A stretch of 64,000 nucleotides of DNA, taken from the NCBI GenBank assembly GCA_032250735.1, contig JAVVEP010000012.1, positions 1 to 64,000 of the forward strand, in the 5' to 3' direction. Both the position numbers and the translations under genes were made by a program. Positions within the stretch are counted from its first letter, which is position 1. Every line of letters begins with the position of its first letter. Positions 1 through 9,833 of the stretch are shown one piece after another. The notes under the pieces were generated by a model, which saw only the letters and a program-made list of their open reading frames with translations, was not told the origin of the DNA and ran no database searches. The stretch is from Gammaproteobacteria bacterium. Lineage in GTDB: Bacteria; Pseudomonadota; Gammaproteobacteria; SZUA-152.

Positions 1-334
1 GCACATCGCGCACCACGGCGGGGATCTCATGCAGGCCGGCGATCTGCGCCGCGCGCCAGCGACGCTCGCCAGCGATGATCTCGTAACGCCCGCCACCGAT
101 GGGGCGGATCACAATCGGCTGCACCACGCCCTGCGCCCTGATGGAGTTGGCCAGCTCCTCCAGGCTCTCGGGGTGCATGTCCGTGCGAGGCTGATACTTG
201 CCCGGCTGCAACAGGTCCACCGGCACCTCGCGCAGCTCGGTGCCCCCGACATCCGCGGCCTCGGTTGCCGACGCCATCGAACCCCCCAGCAAGGCATCCA
301 GTCCGCGCCCCAATCCTCGTTTTTTTGCCGCCAT
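1..334 (-). CDS. parB: ParB/Spo0J chromosome-partitioning protein, N-terminal part (cut by window edge)
   Basis: ParB proteins bind parS sites near the origin, spread as CTP-dependent clamps and work with ParA to segregate the chromosome. The visible 111 residues begin with a Lys/Arg-rich AAKKRGLGRGLDALL segment, typical of the ParA-contacting N-terminus. They continue into the ParB/Srx domain, with the LQPGKYQPR stretch and the GERRWRAAQ arginine patch (residues about 90-98) that belongs to the CTP-binding pocket. The helix-turn-helix and dimerisation domains lie outside the window. The gene follows parA on the same strand with a 117-nt gap that holds a 12-bp repeat array. Confidence 0.95.
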   Translation of the reverse strand, partial: MAAKKRGLGRGLDALLGGSMASATEAADVGGTELREVPVDLLQPGKYQPRTDMHPESLEELANSIRAQGVVQPIVIRPIGGGRYEIIAGERRWRAAQIAGLHEIPAVVRDV

Positions 335-372
335 GTTATCTACAACCCTTGTTTATCCGTTTATCTACCAAA

Positions 373-432
373 CTGTTTCACGGCCTGTTTCATGACCTGA
401 TTTGCAACCTGCTTCACGACCTGTTTTACGCC
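373..432. repeat. Five tandem 12-bp units between parA and parB, resembling parS half-sites
   Basis: Five units starting with CTG lie exactly 12 bp apart at 373, 385, 397, 409 and 421. The first contains a perfect parS half-site, TGTTTCAC (374-381). Units 2, 4 and 5 differ from it by one base over that 8-mer or its CG-extended form, and unit 3 is degenerate. All units point the same way, so no full palindromic parS is formed. On the minus strand the array could be read as a four-residue VKQ-type repeat, but that frame overlaps the end of parA and has no independent support. Confidence 0.7.
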
Positions 433-451
433 AAAAAGGGCCGCGCCCCCT

Positions 452-1249
452 TCAGGCATTGGCGGCCAGCACCTGTGCGCCCGCCGCCTTGTCACGCCGC
501 AGCATCTCGCCCGCGAGGGCCAGATAGGCCTGGGCGCCGCGCGAGCTGCGGTCATACATCAGCGCCGGCAGGCCGTGGCTTGGCGCCTCGGCCAGGCGCA
601 CATTGCGCGGGATCACGGTGCGAAACAGCTTGTCGCCAAAATGCTTGTTGAGCTGCGCGGTCACATCGCCGGAGAGGCGGTTGCGCGGGTCGTACATGGT
701 GCGCAGCAGGCCGTCGATCTGCAGGAAGGGGTTCAGTGAGCCCTTCACCTCCTCGATGGTGTTCACCAGGGCCGTCAGCCCCTCCAGCGCGTAATACTCG
801 CACTGCATGGGGATCATCACCGACTGCGAGGCCACCAGGGCATTGAGGGTGAGCATGTTCAGCGAGGGTGGGCAGTCGATGAGGATATAGTCGTAGCGGC
901 CGATCACCTCGATAAGGGCGTCGCGCAAACGGCGTTCGCGCTGCGGCTGCTGCAACAGCTCCACCTCGGCCGCGGTGAGATCGGCATTGGAGGGCAGCAT
1001 GTCGAAGCCGGCCTCACCAGTGGACACCACGGCCTCGGCCACGGTCGCCCGTTTCATCAGCACATCATAACTGGACAGCTTCACCGCGTGCTTGTCGACG
1101 CCGCTGCCCATGGTGGCGTTGCCCTGCGGATCGAGATCCACCAGCAACACCTTGCGGTGTGTTGCCACCAGTGATGCCGCCAGATTGACGCTGGTGGTGG
1201 TTTTGCCCACGCCGCCCTTCTGGTTGGTTATCGCAATGATCTTTCCCAT
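452..1249 (-). CDS. parA: ParA/Soj partition ATPase
   Basis: A deviant Walker-type ATPase that dimerises on ATP, binds DNA non-specifically and moves ParB-parS complexes. The 265-residue length is usual for chromosomal Soj. The deviant Walker A motif KGGVGKTT sits at residues 11-18, with the signature lysine at 11. DLDPQGNAT (Walker A') and the YDYILIDCPPSL Walker B region follow. There is no N-terminal helix-turn-helix, which separates it from plasmid ParA and from MinD. It lies directly upstream of parB and 38 bp downstream of rsmG, in the conserved rsmG-parA-parB order. Confidence 0.96.
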   Translation of the reverse strand: MGKIIAITNQKGGVGKTTTSVNLAASLVATHRKVLLVDLDPQGNATMGSGVDKHAVKLSSYDVLMKRATVAEAVVSTGEAGFDMLPSNADLTAAEVELLQQPQRERRLRDALIEVIGRYDYILIDCPPSLNMLTLNALVASQSVMIPMQCEYYALEGLTALVNTIEEVKGSLNPFLQIDGLLRTMYDPRNRLSGDVTAQLNKHFGDKLFRTVIPRNVRLAEAPSHGLPALMYDRSSRGAQAYLALAGEMLRRDKAAGAQVLAANA

Positions 1250-1287
1250 TTTCGCTTCCGCCTAGTGTTTATCCAGCCAACGGCCTG

Positions 1288-1971
1288 TCAGTGAGCCACG
1301 CCATCCGGGACCCGTCGCAAACATACCACATGTCGATCTTCATCCAGCCCCGGCACCGTCACACGCTGCACCTGTTGCAGCTCAAAACCGGCATCCAGAC
1401 CCACCAGCTCGGCGGTGGGGTCCGCGCCCTTCATGGCGAGGATGATGCCCCCCGGCACGCAGTGCCGCCCCGCCCCGGCGAGCATGTCCGCCACCGAGGC
1501 GAAGGCCCGCGACACCACCGTGTCGAAGCCCTGCCCCGGCTCAACCACAAACGCCTCGGTGCGCGCCTGCACCACCTGCACCGTGCCCAGCCCCAGCTCC
1601 GTCACCGCCTGCTGCATGAAGCGGGTCTTTTTACTGTTGCTGTCCAGCAGGACAAAACGGCGCCGGGGAAAGGCCTGCGCGCTCACCAGCGCCAGCGGGA
1701 TACCCGGCAGACCGGCGCCGGCCCCCACATCCAGAATCCGCTCGCCCTCCCGCTCGTTATTCAACTCCTTATTAAGGAAAGGCAGCACCGTGAGGCTGTC
1801 CAGCAGGTGGCGCGTTACCATCTCGACGGGGTCGCGTACCGCCGTCAGGTTGTAGACGCGGTTCCACTTGTCCAGCAGGCGCACATAATCCAGAAGCCGG
1901 GCCTGAACATCAAGCGGACAATCCAGATTGAGGGCCTTTATGCCGGCAGCCAGTACGCGTTCCAGGGCCAT
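1288..1971 (-). CDS. rsmG: 16S rRNA (guanine-N7)-methyltransferase RsmG
   Basis: Methylates G527 of 16S rRNA with S-adenosylmethionine. The 227 residues show the SAM-binding glycine motif ILDVGAGAGLPGIPLAL (about residues 78-94), preceded by the RsmG-specific YNLTAVRDP and RHLLDSL motifs. VVSRAFASV follows further on. The length is close to the family norm of about 205-215 residues. In many gammaproteobacteria rsmG directly follows mnmG. Here a DUF302 gene sits between them, while parA still follows. Confidence 0.96.
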   Translation of the reverse strand: MALERVLAAGIKALNLDCPLDVQARLLDYVRLLDKWNRVYNLTAVRDPVEMVTRHLLDSLTVLPFLNKELNNEREGERILDVGAGAGLPGIPLALVSAQAFPRRRFVLLDSNSKKTRFMQQAVTELGLGTVQVVQARTEAFVVEPGQGFDTVVSRAFASVADMLAGAGRHCVPGGIILAMKGADPTAELVGLDAGFELQQVQRVTVPGLDEDRHVVCLRRVPDGVAH

Positions 1972-2001
1972 AATCTGCCTGCCAGCCTCCGCCCGTGCCG
2001 G

Positions 2002-2478
2002 TCAGGGCTTGGTGGCGGCGTCGCTCAGGCCGTCCAGCGCCTGGGTCATTTTCGCCACGGTCTCGGCGCGATCCTCGATGCCGTGTCGCCCGGCGATATA
2101 GGCCGGATCATTGTAGGTCAGCCACACCTGGCCCTTTTCATCTTCCCAGGCCAAGGCCTTCAGGGGCAGATCGATGCCGGCGGTCTGCTGGCTGGTGAAC
2201 ATGTGGGAACCCAGCTTGGGATTGCCGAACATGAGCAATTCGGTGGGACGCAATGGAATACCGACAGCGTCAGCCTTCTCACTGTGATTCCAGCGCAGCG
2301 CCACGCCGATGCCCTTCTTTTTCAGCACCGCCTCCAGGCGATCCAGGGTGTCTTTCACGCTGTGCGCGCTCTTCTTGCTGATCATGCCATTGGCGGTGTG
2401 GTCATCTGCGACAGCGATACTCGCACCCGCTACCCACAAGATCACCAGCGCCGAAAGAATGTGCTTCATTGAATTCAT
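2002..2478 (-). CDS. Secreted DUF302 family protein
   Basis: A 158-residue protein with a Sec signal peptide (MNSMKHILSALVILWVAG, cleavage likely after ASIAVA). The mature part follows the DUF302 pattern: an amphipathic N-terminal helix (SVKDTLDRLEAVLKKKG), RPTELLMFGNPKLG, and a PLKALAWEDEKGQVWLTYNDP strand region. DUF302 proteins form small TBP-like folds of uncertain function, often periplasmic. The start was placed at 2478, not at an upstream ATG at 2499, because AGGAGGG ends six bases before it. The gene is an unusual insertion into the mnmG-rsmG pair. Confidence 0.88.
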   Translation of the reverse strand: MNSMKHILSALVILWVAGASIAVADDHTANGMISKKSAHSVKDTLDRLEAVLKKKGIGVALRWNHSEKADAVGIPLRPTELLMFGNPKLGSHMFTSQQTAGIDLPLKALAWEDEKGQVWLTYNDPAYIAGRHGIEDRAETVAKMTQALDGLSDAATKP

Positions 2479-2506
2479 AAGAATCCCTCCTGTAAACATG
2501 CCCGTT

Positions 2507-4441
<1,935 letters not shown>

Positions 4442-4605
4442 GGTTTCTCTCTACACCAGGGCAGACCCGCATCGCCGGGGCCACCCAAAAACGAACCGCG
4501 TATTCTACTGCCTGGCGAAAAAGTATCCAATGGGTTTCGCCGGACCGTCCGGGCCAATGTTAGGGTCGAGTCAGAACCTGACTGCCCGCACGTCCTACCG
4601 CAGTG

Positions 4606-4947
4606 ATGGACGATCCCCTACTACCCCATGACCTACCCCATTGGGCGCAATGGCTGGCGCAAGACGCCGATGGCAGTTGGTGGGCATTCGAAGCCGAGCC
4701 CAACGAATACGATTACGCCAGGTACGAAAACGAGGTGGGCCGCTGCCGGCGATTGGGGGATGGGGCGGCGAATCCCCGCTGGCGCGCGTACATTTCGGAA
4801 TACATCTTGCAACAGACGGGAAGATTGTTTATGCGGGGATGTCACAATGCGAGAACTGACCCTCTCGCTCCTCTCGCTCCATATCCCAATACCCATTGTA
4901 GTAAACCCAACAAACCCACCCATAAGCAACCACGCCTACACCTATAA
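4606..4947 (+). CDS. Small Trp-rich hypothetical protein
   Basis: A 113-residue frame, divergent from mnmG. The first 70 residues look like real protein: LPHWAQWLAQDADGSWWAF, YARYENEVGRC, NPRWRAYI. They recall small uncharacterised gammaproteobacterial proteins that share a WLAQDADGSWWA-YENEVGRC pattern (recalled, not searched). No function is known to me. The last 35 residues are Pro/Asn/Lys/His-rich and come from a G-poor stretch, so the native stop may have been lost by a frameshift near 4800. The ATG at 4606 was preferred over the GTG one codon earlier; neither has a good ribosome binding site. Confidence 0.5.
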   Translation: MDDPLLPHDLPHWAQWLAQDADGSWWAFEAEPNEYDYARYENEVGRCRRLGDGAANPRWRAYISEYILQQTGRLFMRGCHNARTDPLAPLAPYPNTHCSKPNKPTHKQPRLHL

Positions 4948-5040
4948 CCCATTGAAATATCAATGCTCTCACCCCTGGCACACCCCTTGCACTCACTATA
5001 AATATAAAGAACCAACCAACACCTATACGTCGACCACTTG
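4862..5040 (+). promoter_or_regulatory. C-rich, G-poor segment resembling a Rho utilisation (rut) region
   Basis: From 4861 to 5040 I count by hand about 70 C and 15 G on the plus strand. The segment is unstructured and runs through repeated CCC/CAAC/CACC patches. Long C>G bubbles of this kind are the known hallmark of Rho-dependent termination. It covers the tail of the Trp-rich gene and the leader of the iron-sulfur protein gene, so it could end transcription of the first or control the second. No hairpin terminator is visible in this gap. Confidence 0.4.
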
Positions 5041-5058
5041 ATACAGGCAATGTAGTTA

Positions 5059-6327
5059 ATGTCTTATAGCTTTGATCTGAATGATTCCTTTGCGGGCTTT
5101 ACACCGCCAACCCCGCCAGATGGCTGTACCCAGTGTGGGATCTGTCTCTCCAGCTGCCCCACCTTCGCCAAGAGCGAAGATATGGAACAGTCACCCATGG
5201 GCCGCATCCGGCTGATGCGGTCGCTGGAGAACGACAGCAGCGAGGGCATGGCCCCGGAAAAATTGGATAAGCTGGAGAGTTGCCTCGGCTGTTACAGCTG
5301 CGAGTCCGTCTGCCCCTCCAGGGTCAACTACGGCACGTTGCTGGATGAGTCGCTGGCGCGGCTGCGCGAGCAACGGCCTCTGCCGCGCATCACCCGCATG
5401 ATGCTGTGGCTGGCGTACAAAACCTCGTTTATAAGGCCCATCGTGCAAGTTACCTGGCTCGCACAGGTCATGGGCCTGCGCACGCTGTTGGCAAAGCTGG
5501 GACTGCTCAAGCTCATGGGCATGCAACGGGCCAATGCCCTGCTGGGTGAAGTGGTTTATCCCACAAGGTTAACAAACCGCGTCCAGCAACCCGGTCAGCG
5601 CGTTGCCCTCTTTACCGGTTGCTTCAGCTCGGTGATGGAGCAGGAGATCCAGCAGGCGGCCATTGATGTGTTCAACGCTCTCGGCCTGGAAGTGGCCCTG
5701 CCCAAAGGACAGTGCTGTTGTGGTGCACTGCACCGCCACAACGGCGAGCCGGAGACCGCAGGGAAACTTGCGCGGAACAACATCAAGGCTTTCTCCGCCG
5801 ACCAGGCCGACGCCATTATTACCACCAGTAGTGGTTGCGGTGCCAGCCTGAAAAAGTACGGCGAGTGGCTGGAAGGCGAAGAGCTGGCAACGCCGGTGAT
5901 GGATGTGAGCCACTATCTCGCCAATGCCTTAAGGCAGCACAAGTTGGAGTTCGACCATCTGCCTTTGAAAGTCGCAGTGCATACCCCATGCACCTTGCGC
6001 CCGGGCGAGGATCAGGAAGAGGCCGTTGCCGAGCTGTTGCAGAAAATCCCGGGGCTGGAGATCGTACCGTTGTCGGGAGCGCCGCGTTGTTGCGGCGCTG
6101 GCGGCAGTCAGATACTGAGCCAACCGCAGATGGCCGATGCGCTACGCGACGATATCGTCGACGAGATCAGGGCGACGGGGGCCGAAATACTCATCAGTTC
6201 CAATCTGGGTTGTGCGATGCATCTCAGGGAAGGGCTGGCGCAGGCGGGAATCGATATTCCTCTGCAACACCCCGTGCAGCTCATTTCTCAAGCAATGGTC
6301 AGAGATGAATGTGTATGGACTAATTGA
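5059..6327 (+). CDS. (Fe-S)-binding oxidoreductase subunit, GlcF/LldE-like
   Basis: A 422-residue protein with two 4Fe-4S ferredoxin motifs, CxxCxxCxxxCP at residues 23-34 and again at 75-86. Two CCG domains (CCCGALHRHNGE and CCGAGG) follow. This is the architecture of GlcF, the iron-sulfur subunit of glycolate oxidase, and of related 2-hydroxyacid dehydrogenases that pass electrons to quinone. The FAD subunits GlcD and GlcE are not adjacent, so the substrate is open. Glycolate would suit an autotroph that makes phosphoglycolate. A GC-rich hairpin without a T-tract (6367-6394) lies 40 nt downstream. Confidence 0.85.
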   Translation: MSYSFDLNDSFAGFTPPTPPDGCTQCGICLSSCPTFAKSEDMEQSPMGRIRLMRSLENDSSEGMAPEKLDKLESCLGCYSCESVCPSRVNYGTLLDESLARLREQRPLPRITRMMLWLAYKTSFIRPIVQVTWLAQVMGLRTLLAKLGLLKLMGMQRANALLGEVVYPTRLTNRVQQPGQRVALFTGCFSSVMEQEIQQAAIDVFNALGLEVALPKGQCCCGALHRHNGEPETAGKLARNNIKAFSADQADAIITTSSGCGASLKKYGEWLEGEELATPVMDVSHYLANALRQHKLEFDHLPLKVAVHTPCTLRPGEDQEEAVAELLQKIPGLEIVPLSGAPRCCGAGGSQILSQPQMADALRDDIVDEIRATGAEILISSNLGCAMHLREGLAQAGIDIPLQHPVQLISQAMVRDECVWTN

Positions 6328-6475
6328 GAATTATTCTTGGGATTGACGTCACAGTCACTTGTTATTGCAAAGCGCAGCTGGCTGCGACATTTGCTGAAGC
6401 TGGCCTCGTTTTCACCCCATGTGTTTTTAAAAGGTTAAATCTATTCGTGCCGGGATTTTTAGAGTAATCGTACTG

Positions 6476-7060
6476 CTAAAAAAGATAACCAAACAAACGA
6501 CGCTTTTCGTCCTCACTCAGCGCCTTCAGCTTCTCGATGTTGCGCGCCGGAATACCCTCCGGATCGGTGAAGTGTTCCAGCGCCGCCTCGATGCTCGCTT
6601 CACGAATGATGTGCAGTAACGGATAAGGCGCTCGATTGGTAAGGTTCTCCGGCGACTCGGGCGAGACTCCGGCAAAACAATACTGGGGATGAAAACTGGC
6701 GACCTGGTATTCCCCCGCCCATTCAAAATCATCCAGCAGGGCGTCCACCAGATCGAGAAACTGGTTGTAGTCATCAAAACTGGCCAGCAGGTTGGGAATC
6801 ACCAGCACGGTGGTTTCGATGCCCGTGCCGGCATCCGTCACTGGGCTCTCATCAATTAACCGCAACTCGTCTTGCAGTGTCTCCAGCAAGGCCAGCTCCG
6901 TGTCCGCGTCGCAGACCTGAATACGTACCTGTTTTTCTCGATAGGGTTTGGCCGCGAACGGACACAGGTTGAGACCGATGACCACCTGTTCCAGCCATTG
7001 CTCAACCGCCTTGATTGGCGAAACCTCACTTTCTGTATTCACGATTTCAACAACCCTCAT
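6476..7060 (-). CDS. DUF1415 family protein
   Basis: A 194-residue cytosolic protein of the DUF1415 family. Recognisable blocks are VEQWLEQVVIGLNLCPFA near the N-terminus, TTVLVIPNLL, and the C-terminal FHPQYCFAGVSPESPENLTNRAPYPLLHIIRE (positions about 123-154). The invariant Cys in LNLCPFA and the FHP motif suggest a catalytic or metal role, but no reaction is established that I know of. It overlaps the MOSC gene upstream by 14 nt, so the two are very likely co-transcribed and translationally coupled. Confidence 0.9.
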   Translation of the reverse strand: MRVVEIVNTESEVSPIKAVEQWLEQVVIGLNLCPFAAKPYREKQVRIQVCDADTELALLETLQDELRLIDESPVTDAGTGIETTVLVIPNLLASFDDYNQFLDLVDALLDDFEWAGEYQVASFHPQYCFAGVSPESPENLTNRAPYPLLHIIREASIEAALEHFTDPEGIPARNIEKLKALSEDEKRRLFGYLF

Positions 7061-7658
7061 CTACTGAATCGACACTTAATTTGCGGATGCTGTCACCCAC
7101 GCCCACCTCGCCCGCCGACACGATTCTGGCGTAGACGCCGCGCAGCCGGTGGCGGTCACCCAGCGGCGAATTCACCACCGCCAGGGCCTCGGGGCCGAAA
7201 CGCTGCCGGAATTTACCACAGCCGCGATGCGGCTCGGCGGTGATCTCCAGCAGCGCGTCCCCCACCTGCAATTGCTCGCCCACTGCAAGGTTGCCCACAC
7301 TCAAGTCGAAGTCCACAAACAACTGGTCACCGGCCAGTGGCCAACGCGATTTGTCCTGCGTCAGCACCTCGATCATCCGCGCGTTCATGATCGCCACCTG
7401 CACCTCCGGGTCGGGCCCGCCGTCGGGCAAGCTTTTCCAGCAACTTGTCAGCCAGTTGTCACCGACCACACCCTGCTGGAGTGAAAACATCGCCCTCTCA
7501 AGCGACTCGCGCCGGTCGGTCGCCGGTCGCACCACCAGGGCCTCGACCCGGCCGATATCCGCGGGCGCCGCCAGCACCCAGTCCAGGCGGGACTCTATGA
7601 CCGATAATGTCTGGTATGTCATGGACTTCGGATTCCACTTTGTATAGGTTCTAGGCAT
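7047..7658 (-). CDS. MOSC-domain protein
   Basis: MOSC domains are molybdenum-cofactor sulfurase C-terminal-type beta-barrels that handle sulfur or molybdenum-cofactor chemistry with a conserved Cys. This 203-residue protein has QQGVVGDNWL, the GNLAVGEQLQVGDALLEIT core and the EPHRGCGKFRQRFG motif with the candidate active-site Cys. The ATG at 7622 (12 codons in) is an alternative start; neither has a strong ribosome binding site. It lies upstream of and overlaps the DUF1415 gene. Confidence 0.88.
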   Translation of the reverse strand: MPRTYTKWNPKSMTYQTLSVIESRLDWVLAAPADIGRVEALVVRPATDRRESLERAMFSLQQGVVGDNWLTSCWKSLPDGGPDPEVQVAIMNARMIEVLTQDKSRWPLAGDQLFVDFDLSVGNLAVGEQLQVGDALLEITAEPHRGCGKFRQRFGPEALAVVNSPLGDRHRLRGVYARIVSAGEVGVGDSIRKLSVDSVDEGC

Positions 7659-7759
7659 CTCATGCCTGACTCATGCGCAGCTCAGGCTTTGGGCGGCACC
7701 CGCCGCTATCTTAGCAAGACAATCAGCATGACAATCGATGCCAGCGTTTTATTCAGCGG

Positions 7760-8764
7760 GTGTCTCTACAAACAGATATCTCAATCAACAACACCACACC
7801 GATGAAAACCATGCCCGATAGCACGCCTGCAAGCACGCCCAACGCCACCCCCAAGACCATGCTCGACGCCATCATTGCCCACGCCAGCCGGATTGTGCTG
7901 GGCAAGGAGCGAGAGATCCGCCTGGCCCTGGCCTGCCTGCTGGCGCGCGGCCATCTGCTGATCGAGGACCTGCCCGGCGTGGGCAAGACCACCCTGGCCC
8001 ACGTGCTGGCGCAGACCCTGGGCCTGCACTATCAGCGCATCCAGTTTACCAGCGACCTGCTGCCCGCCGACATCCTCGGAGTCTCCATCTTCGATAAGTC
8101 TGACAGCGGTTTCCATTTTCATCCCGGGCCGATCTTCGCCCAGCTGATCCTCGCCGACGAGGTGAACCGGGCCACCCCCAAGGCGCAGAGCGCCCTGCTG
8201 GAGGCGATGGAAGAGGGCCAGGTGACCACCGAGGGCGAGACCCGGCCACTGCCGACGCCCTTTTTTGTCATCGCCACCCAGAACCCCACCTACCAGATCG
8301 GCACCTTTCCCCTGCCGGAGTCGCAGCTCGACCGCTTCCTGATGCGCATCTCGCTGGGCTATCCCGACGCCAGCGCCGAGCGCACCCTGCTCAGCGGACA
8401 GGACCGGCGCAGCCTGCTCAAGACCCTGCCGGCCTGCATTGACCCGGCACAACTGACCGGGCTGCAGCAGGCCGCCGATCAGGTGCATGCCTCGGAGGCC
8501 CTGCTCGACTACATCCAGGCCCTGCTGGCGTTCAGCCGCCAGTCCCCGCAGTTTGCCGCCGGCCTGTCGCCGCGCGCCGGGCTGGCCCTGCTGCACAGCG
8601 CCAAGGCCTGGGCCCTGCTGGCCGGCCGCCAGCATGCCCTGCCGGAAGACGTGCAGGCGATCCTGCCGCAGGTCGTCGGCCATCGCCTGCGCAGCGCGGT
8701 CGACGGCAACGACCCGCATTCCGACGGCCTCAGCGCTCTGCTGCAGGGCGTGGCGATTCCCTGA
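7760..8764 (+). CDS. MoxR-family AAA+ ATPase
   Basis: A 334-residue MoxR ATPase, a chaperone-like AAA+ protein usually paired with DUF58 and vWA or transglutaminase proteins. Walker A GVGKTT is at residues 73-78, Walker B is LILADEVNR, and sensor 1 is FFVIATQNP. The PLPESQLDRFLMR arginine-finger region follows, and then the small C-terminal helical domain. The frame begins at a GTG (7760). An ATG at 7802 is possible and would remove a low-complexity Thr/Pro-rich start. First gene of the moxR-DUF58-tgpA operon. Confidence 0.93.
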   Translation: MSLQTDISINNTTPMKTMPDSTPASTPNATPKTMLDAIIAHASRIVLGKEREIRLALACLLARGHLLIEDLPGVGKTTLAHVLAQTLGLHYQRIQFTSDLLPADILGVSIFDKSDSGFHFHPGPIFAQLILADEVNRATPKAQSALLEAMEEGQVTTEGETRPLPTPFFVIATQNPTYQIGTFPLPESQLDRFLMRISLGYPDASAERTLLSGQDRRSLLKTLPACIDPAQLTGLQQAADQVHASEALLDYIQALLAFSRQSPQFAAGLSPRAGLALLHSAKAWALLAGRQHALPEDVQAILPQVVGHRLRSAVDGNDPHSDGLSALLQGVAIP

Positions 8765-8789
8765 GCGTCCGCCCCCGCCGCACGCCGCC

Positions 8790-9833
8790 ATGCCAGCACC
8801 TCAACGCCCCGTGCACACCGCCCCCTCCCAGCCACCCGGCCGCCTCAGTCTGCAACGCTTTTTGCGCGGCGAGGGCCCCGAGGCCGGACCCATCCACCTG
8901 GGCCAGCGGCGAGTCTATATCCTGCCCAGCAAGATGGGCGTCTACATTGGCGTGATGCTGCTGGTGATGTTGCTCGGGGCCGTCAACTACAACAACAATC
9001 TGGGCCTTGCGCTAACCTTCCTGCTGGCCAGCATCGGCATCGTTGGCATCCTGCACAGCTATCGCAACCTGCTGCACCTGCGCCTCGACGTGGGACCGGT
9101 GCCCAGCGCCTTTTGTGGCGAGACCCTCGGCGTGCCGGTGCACCTCGACAATCGGGGCCAGGCCGCACGCTATGCCCTCAAGTTCTATTTTCCCCAGCAG
9201 GTCGCCCGCCAGCACAGCCTGCCGGCCTCGACCCGCACCAACACCATCACCGACCTCGGCGCCGATCACTGGCAGCGCACCACCATCCCGCTCACCACCC
9301 GGCAGCGTGGCCTGCACCCCCTGCCGCGCTTGAGCCTGCGCAGCACCTTTCCACTTGGGCTGTTTCAGGTGTGGGCCCATGTGCACGGCGATGCGCAGCA
9401 TCTCGTGTATCCCGCCCCGGACCGCGCACACGGCCTGTTCACCGCGCCCAGCTTTCATCTCAACCAGGACGGTGACCGCGGCCAGGGGGCAGACGACTTT
9501 GCCGGGCTGCGCAGCTATCACAGCGGCGATTCACTCCGCCACGTGCACTGGAAAACCGTGGCCCGCGAACAGGGCATGCACACCAAGCAGTTCGGTGGCG
9601 ACCGGGCCGAAGAATTATGGTTAGACTGGGAGGCCCTGCCCGGGCTGGATACCGAGGCCCGCCTGTCACGCCTGTGTCGCTGGGTGCTGGATGCCGATGC
9701 CGCCGCACTCCGCTACGGCCTGCGCCTGCCCGGCACCCACATCGCACCCGACAGCGGCCCCGCTCATCGCCACCAGTGCCTCAAGGCATTGGCCCTGTAT
9801 CTCCCGCCACCGCCCATGTCGGATCAGTCATGA
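8790..9833 (+). CDS. DUF58 domain-containing membrane protein
   Basis: A 347-residue protein with a short cytosolic N-terminus, two closely spaced membrane helices (about residues 45-90, MGVYIGVMLLVMLLGAV and LALTFLLASIGIVGI) and a C-terminal DUF58 domain. The DUF58 signature LRSYHSGDSLRHVHWK is clear. In homologous operons DUF58 proteins are thought to assist MoxR in protein maturation or envelope stress responses. The start is the ATG at 8790, 25 nt after the moxR stop. The stop overlaps the next gene's start as ATGA. Confidence 0.92.
   Translation: MPAPQRPVHTAPSQPPGRLSLQRFLRGEGPEAGPIHLGQRRVYILPSKMGVYIGVMLLVMLLGAVNYNNNLGLALTFLLASIGIVGILHSYRNLLHLRLDVGPVPSAFCGETLGVPVHLDNRGQAARYALKFYFPQQVARQHSLPASTRTNTITDLGADHWQRTTIPLTTRQRGLHPLPRLSLRSTFPLGLFQVWAHVHGDAQHLVYPAPDRAHGLFTAPSFHLNQDGDRGQGADDFAGLRSYHSGDSLRHVHWKTVAREQGMHTKQFGGDRAEELWLDWEALPGLDTEARLSRLCRWVLDADAAALRYGLRLPGTHIAPDSGPAHRHQCLKALALYLPPPPMSDQS

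Noticed and set aside
336-344. TTATCTACA as a DnaA box and possible origin
   Set aside because: One mismatch to the TTATNCACA consensus and no cluster of boxes or A/T-rich unwinding region nearby, although the gene neighbourhood is origin-like.
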